A stretch of DNA of 64,000 nucleotides. It comes from Desulfobacteraceae bacterium Eth-SRB1 (lineage in GTDB: Bacteria; Desulfobacterota; Desulfobacteria; Desulfobacterales; ETH-SRB1). Below, one piece after another: positions 63,355 through 64,000 of this stretch. Where the stretch lies: the NCBI GenBank assembly GCA_004193555.1, contig RPGP01000029.1, forward strand, positions 266,976 to 330,975, in the 5' to 3' direction. The notes under the pieces are model-generated. The model was not told the origin of the DNA. It made no database searches and saw only the letters and a program-made list of their open reading frames with translations. The position numbers were made by a program, and so were the translations under genes. Every line of letters begins with the position of its first letter. Within the stretch, counting starts at the first letter, position 1.

Positions 63355-63563
63355 TCAACTGTTTCCGTCTTTTCTGAGTAATGTCCAGATGTTTCCAGCC
63401 AAAGGGGGGGGGGCAATTTGTCCCCACCCTTTAGCCAACTCAGCGTCACGCTTATGCATTTTTTAATATAGTCGGCTTCCCGGAGTCCATGCACCCCTCA
63501 CGCCGCAGGCGTAATTTTGTTTACCGCTCCGCCTGCCTATCCGTCACCTGATGCAAACAGGTC
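63355..63563. other. Intergenic region with a ten-G run
   Basis: No gene. GGGGGGGGGG at 63404-63413 precedes CAATTTGTCCCCACCCT. CACGCCGCAGGCGTAAT near 63499 is a short hairpin. Confidence 0.4.
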
Positions 63564-64000
63564 TTATGTAAAGGCTTCGGGCAGGCTTTTACCGTTCTGG
63601 TCTGAAAACGCCATTAATATCTTCAGTTTCAATCCTTCGCGATCCATATCATCTTCAATGACAGCGTAAATAATTTCTTTGAGCAGGTCTTTATCAATTT
63701 TCCCCGCTGCGACATGATAGCTGATATTTTCCATCTCATTGATAAATCGTTTGGTGACGAAAACATAACCGTTCAGCAATAAGAACTGGGCGCCCAATGA
63801 AATGGCGATCCGTTTGTTTCCGTCTTCAAAACAATGGAACTTGCAGGCGCCGAAAAAGAGATGGGTAAGCTTGTCTTCAAAAGCCGGATAGTAGTCATCG
63901 TTTTGGATATGGCAAAGGACACTTTCGAGCCTTCCCATATCCAATTTACCCATCGCACCGCCACCGCTGACCTCAACGGTTTTCTGATGCACTTCCATGG
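63564..64000 (-). CDS. Doc/Fic family (death-on-curing) protein, 5' end outside the window
   Basis: The Doc-type Fic motif HCFEDGNKRIA (HxFxDGNK) is present, preceded by SGGGAMGKLDMGRLESVLCH and HIQNDDYYPAFEDKLTHLFF. Doc-type enzymes phosphorylate EF-Tu, although members vary. The visible Met at 63998 (MEVHQKT) corresponds to a few residues inside known relatives, so the real start probably lies just beyond the window. No Phd-like antitoxin is visible downstream; it could lie upstream outside. It is a second, distinct Fic-fold protein within 10 kb of the one in the cas operon. Confidence 0.82.
   Translation of the reverse strand, partial: MEVHQKTVEVSGGGAMGKLDMGRLESVLCHIQNDDYYPAFEDKLTHLFFGACKFHCFEDGNKRIAISLGAQFLLLNGYVFVTKRFINEMENISYHVAAGKIDKDLLKEIIYAVIEDDMDREGLKLKILMAFSDQNGKSLPEAFT

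Overview
This window looks like a chromosomal segment of an anaerobic Desulfobacterota (sulfate-reducer-like deltaproteobacterium). That assignment is an inference from moderate-to-low GC, the gene neighbourhoods (tig-clpP-clpX-lon; xseA-xseB-ispA-dxs-tlyA-EF-G paralogue; glnE-glnD; homoaconitase-type leuCD) and the dense intergenic inverted repeats. No rRNA gene is present to confirm it.

Layout. 1-6.6 kb is a decayed accessory region. It has two N-terminally anchored hypothetical proteins, two broken REP-associated tyrosine transposases (RAYTs) with their inverted terminal repeats, a HigBA-like and a MazEF-like toxin-antitoxin pair with readable promoters, and remnants of HEPN-like, DUF2283 and UPF0316 genes. 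7.1-13.2 kb is a reverse-strand proteostasis operon (trigger factor, ClpP, ClpX, Lon) with a terminator and tRNA-Asp, tRNA-Val and tRNA-Leu. 13.5-28.2 kb is forward-strand housekeeping: amidase, tRNA-Pro, a beta-helix GlmU-like protein, GlmM, a reverse Bax-inhibitor-1 protein, exonuclease VII, isoprenoid synthesis (IspA, Dxs), TlyA and an unusual EF-G paralogue. 28.4-48 kb holds a spore-photoproduct-lyase-like radical SAM protein, GlnE/GlnD, LeuCD, LepA, NadC, ValS, RsmE, tRNA-Phe, a ferredoxin, small proteins and a gutted recQ.

49.7-64 kb is the defence region. A fossil IS200-type transposase abuts a perfectly regular type I-E CRISPR array (28 repeats of 29 bp, 27 spacers of 32 bp), transcribed leftward from a leader next to cas2. 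The cas genes run leftward as cas3-cas8e-cse2-cas7e-cas5e-cas6e, then a Fic AMPylase gene and a partly deleted Bro-N gene, then cas1-cas2. The Fic/Bro-N pair sits between the effector and adaptation modules with operon-like spacing. Upstream of cas3 are a truncated YhcG/DUF1016 nuclease gene, a DnaQ-like exonuclease and a partial Doc-type Fic protein.

A second theme is dispersed repeats. At least five families recur between genes: AACATCGAAC/GTTCGATGTT, AAAGTGCCTAAAGT, CTCGTAAAAAGTC, CACGCAAAGGCGCAAAG and GGCTGAAGGCTGAAG. Several encode protein ends (GlmM, SplB-like, the acidic protein at 44.2 kb), the GlnE N-terminus or an internal ValS segment. Many accessory genes carry small deletions or frameshifts, so the genome appears to be eroding its mobile and defence cargo while the I-E locus remains largely intact.
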